A stretch of DNA of 6,467 nt, taken from the NCBI GenBank assembly GCA_013042825.1, contig JABDPL010000079.1, forward strand, positions 1 to 6,467, written 5' to 3'. The notes under the pieces are model-generated. The model saw only the letters and a program-made list of their open reading frames with translations, ran no database searches and was not told the DNA's origin. Below are positions 5,885 through 6,467 of this stretch, piece after piece. Position 1 is the first letter of the stretch. Each line of letters opens with the position of its first letter. A program made the translations under genes and the position numbers. Source of the DNA: Flavobacteriaceae bacterium. GTDB lineage: Bacteria; Bacteroidota; Bacteroidia; Flavobacteriales; Flavobacteriaceae.

Positions 5885-6467
5885 TTAGGTTTTTTGCTTT
5901 TTCTTCCGGGCTGCTGGAAAGAGCACATTGTTCAGAATTAAACGATATCCGGGTGATGTTGGATGAAGGGAAAGCTCGGTTTTCGGGTCTCCTACCCTAT
6001 GCGTATAATCTTCCGGATCATGCCCGCCGTAAAAGGTAAAGAATCCCTTGCCTTTAATACCGTGAATGTACTTGGCTTCGCCGTTGGTCTTGTTCTCACC
6101 CATGATCAGGACATTAGATTTTATCTGGTCACGGGTAAAGGAAGTCGTCTGGCCCATAAAGCCCTTGACCAATGCCGTGTGATTTTGCGTGAGCATGGTG
6201 GGAACAGGATCCCACTTGGCCGAGAATTCCATTAAAGAAAAATAATCTACGGTTTTTGGAATTCGCCTTTTCTGAGTCATGTCAATAGAGGAGAATTCAT
6301 ATACATTTGGACTGCGTTCCAGTATATAATCGGTAAAGGCAAATGTCTTATTATAATCTATCTTGCTCTGGTAATTCGGATCGCTTCTGTCTCCGTCGAA
6401 CATGGGTTCGCATATATCTACCCCATCAGCAGATAAGGCAATATCAAAACTATCGGTTGCACTGCAC
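5885..6467 (-). CDS. C-terminal part of a conserved Bacteroidota protein usually labelled 'asparagine synthetase B'
   Basis: The frame is open to the right edge of the window; about 193 residues plus TAA are visible. A Met codon at 6401-6403 is internal, because the 21 codons before it (CSATDSFDIALSADG and on to CEP) are in frame and match the family as I remember it. Recognisable stretches include TDSFDIALSADGVDICEPMF, QNHTALVKGFMG, MGENKTNGEAKYIHG, FTFYGGHDPEDYTHRVGDP and a C-terminal SPGYRLILNNVLFPAARKKK. In flavobacterial genomes proteins with this C-terminus are about 400 residues long and carry the automatic label 'asparagine synthetase B'. Nothing visible here resembles the PP-loop synthetase domain of true AsnB (no SGGxDS). 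The CSATDSFD and GGHDPEDY patches are closer in feel to class-I glutamine-amidotransferase-like or ThuA-like folds (inference). It lies 3 bases upstream of the YjbQ gene in transcription order. The function is unknown to me. Confidence 0.85.
   Translation of the reverse strand, partial: CSATDSFDIALSADGVDICEPMFDGDRSDPNYQSKIDYNKTFAFTDYILERSPNVYEFSSIDMTQKRRIPKTVDYFSLMEFSAKWDPVPTMLTQNHTALVKGFMGQTTSFTRDQIKSNVLIMGENKTNGEAKYIHGIKGKGFFTFYGGHDPEDYTHRVGDPKTELSLHPTSPGYRLILNNVLFPAARKKKQKT

Noticed and set aside
5963..6235. 90-codon + strand open frame opposite the asparagine-synthetase-B-labelled gene
   Set aside because: The minus-strand frame matches a conserved family across its whole visible length.

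Overview
The window looks like chromosomal DNA from a member of the Bacteroidota, most likely Flavobacteriia. Composition is moderate to AT-leaning. Gene starts sit in A/T-rich contexts without clear Shine-Dalgarno sequences. The three genes on the right side read like ordinary flavobacterial genes: a TauE/SafE permease, a YjbQ-family protein, and the C-terminal part of a protein that flavobacterial genomes commonly label 'asparagine synthetase B'. No RNA gene, CRISPR array, insertion sequence or att site was found.

Left part (1-4641): five same-strand, closely spaced genes that look like one operon, already running when the window opens. In order they are: (1) a membrane-anchored small protein with a C-terminal helical domain, 5' end outside the window; (2) a 759-residue fusion of a caspase-like (C14) protease, an alpha/beta-hydrolase and a C-terminal TPR-like domain resembling the TRAFs-binding/TPR-S (DUF4071) type; (3) a 74-residue protein resembling small phage proteins of the PGDYG type; (4) a TIR-domain protein with two transmembrane helices; (5) a protein with one transmembrane helix, a coiled coil and a C-terminal beta-rich, SH3-like domain. 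Gaps are 19, 2, 52 and 11 bases.

Inference: this is a candidate immune or programmed-cell-death ('biological conflict') operon. It carries two or three potential effector activities (caspase protease, esterase/lipase-like hydrolase, TIR NADase), a TPR-S-type sensor or scaffold, and three membrane-anchored partners. No STAND-type or other NTPase is visible in the window, so sensing may rest on the TPR-like domain or on genes further left.

Right part (4676-6467): a TauE/SafE permease on the + strand, converging with a minus-strand pair (asparagine-synthetase-B-labelled protein, then YjbQ) that are 3 bases apart. The convergent gap is only 9 bases. These look like core genome genes, so the right edge of the accessory operon probably lies near 4642-4675.
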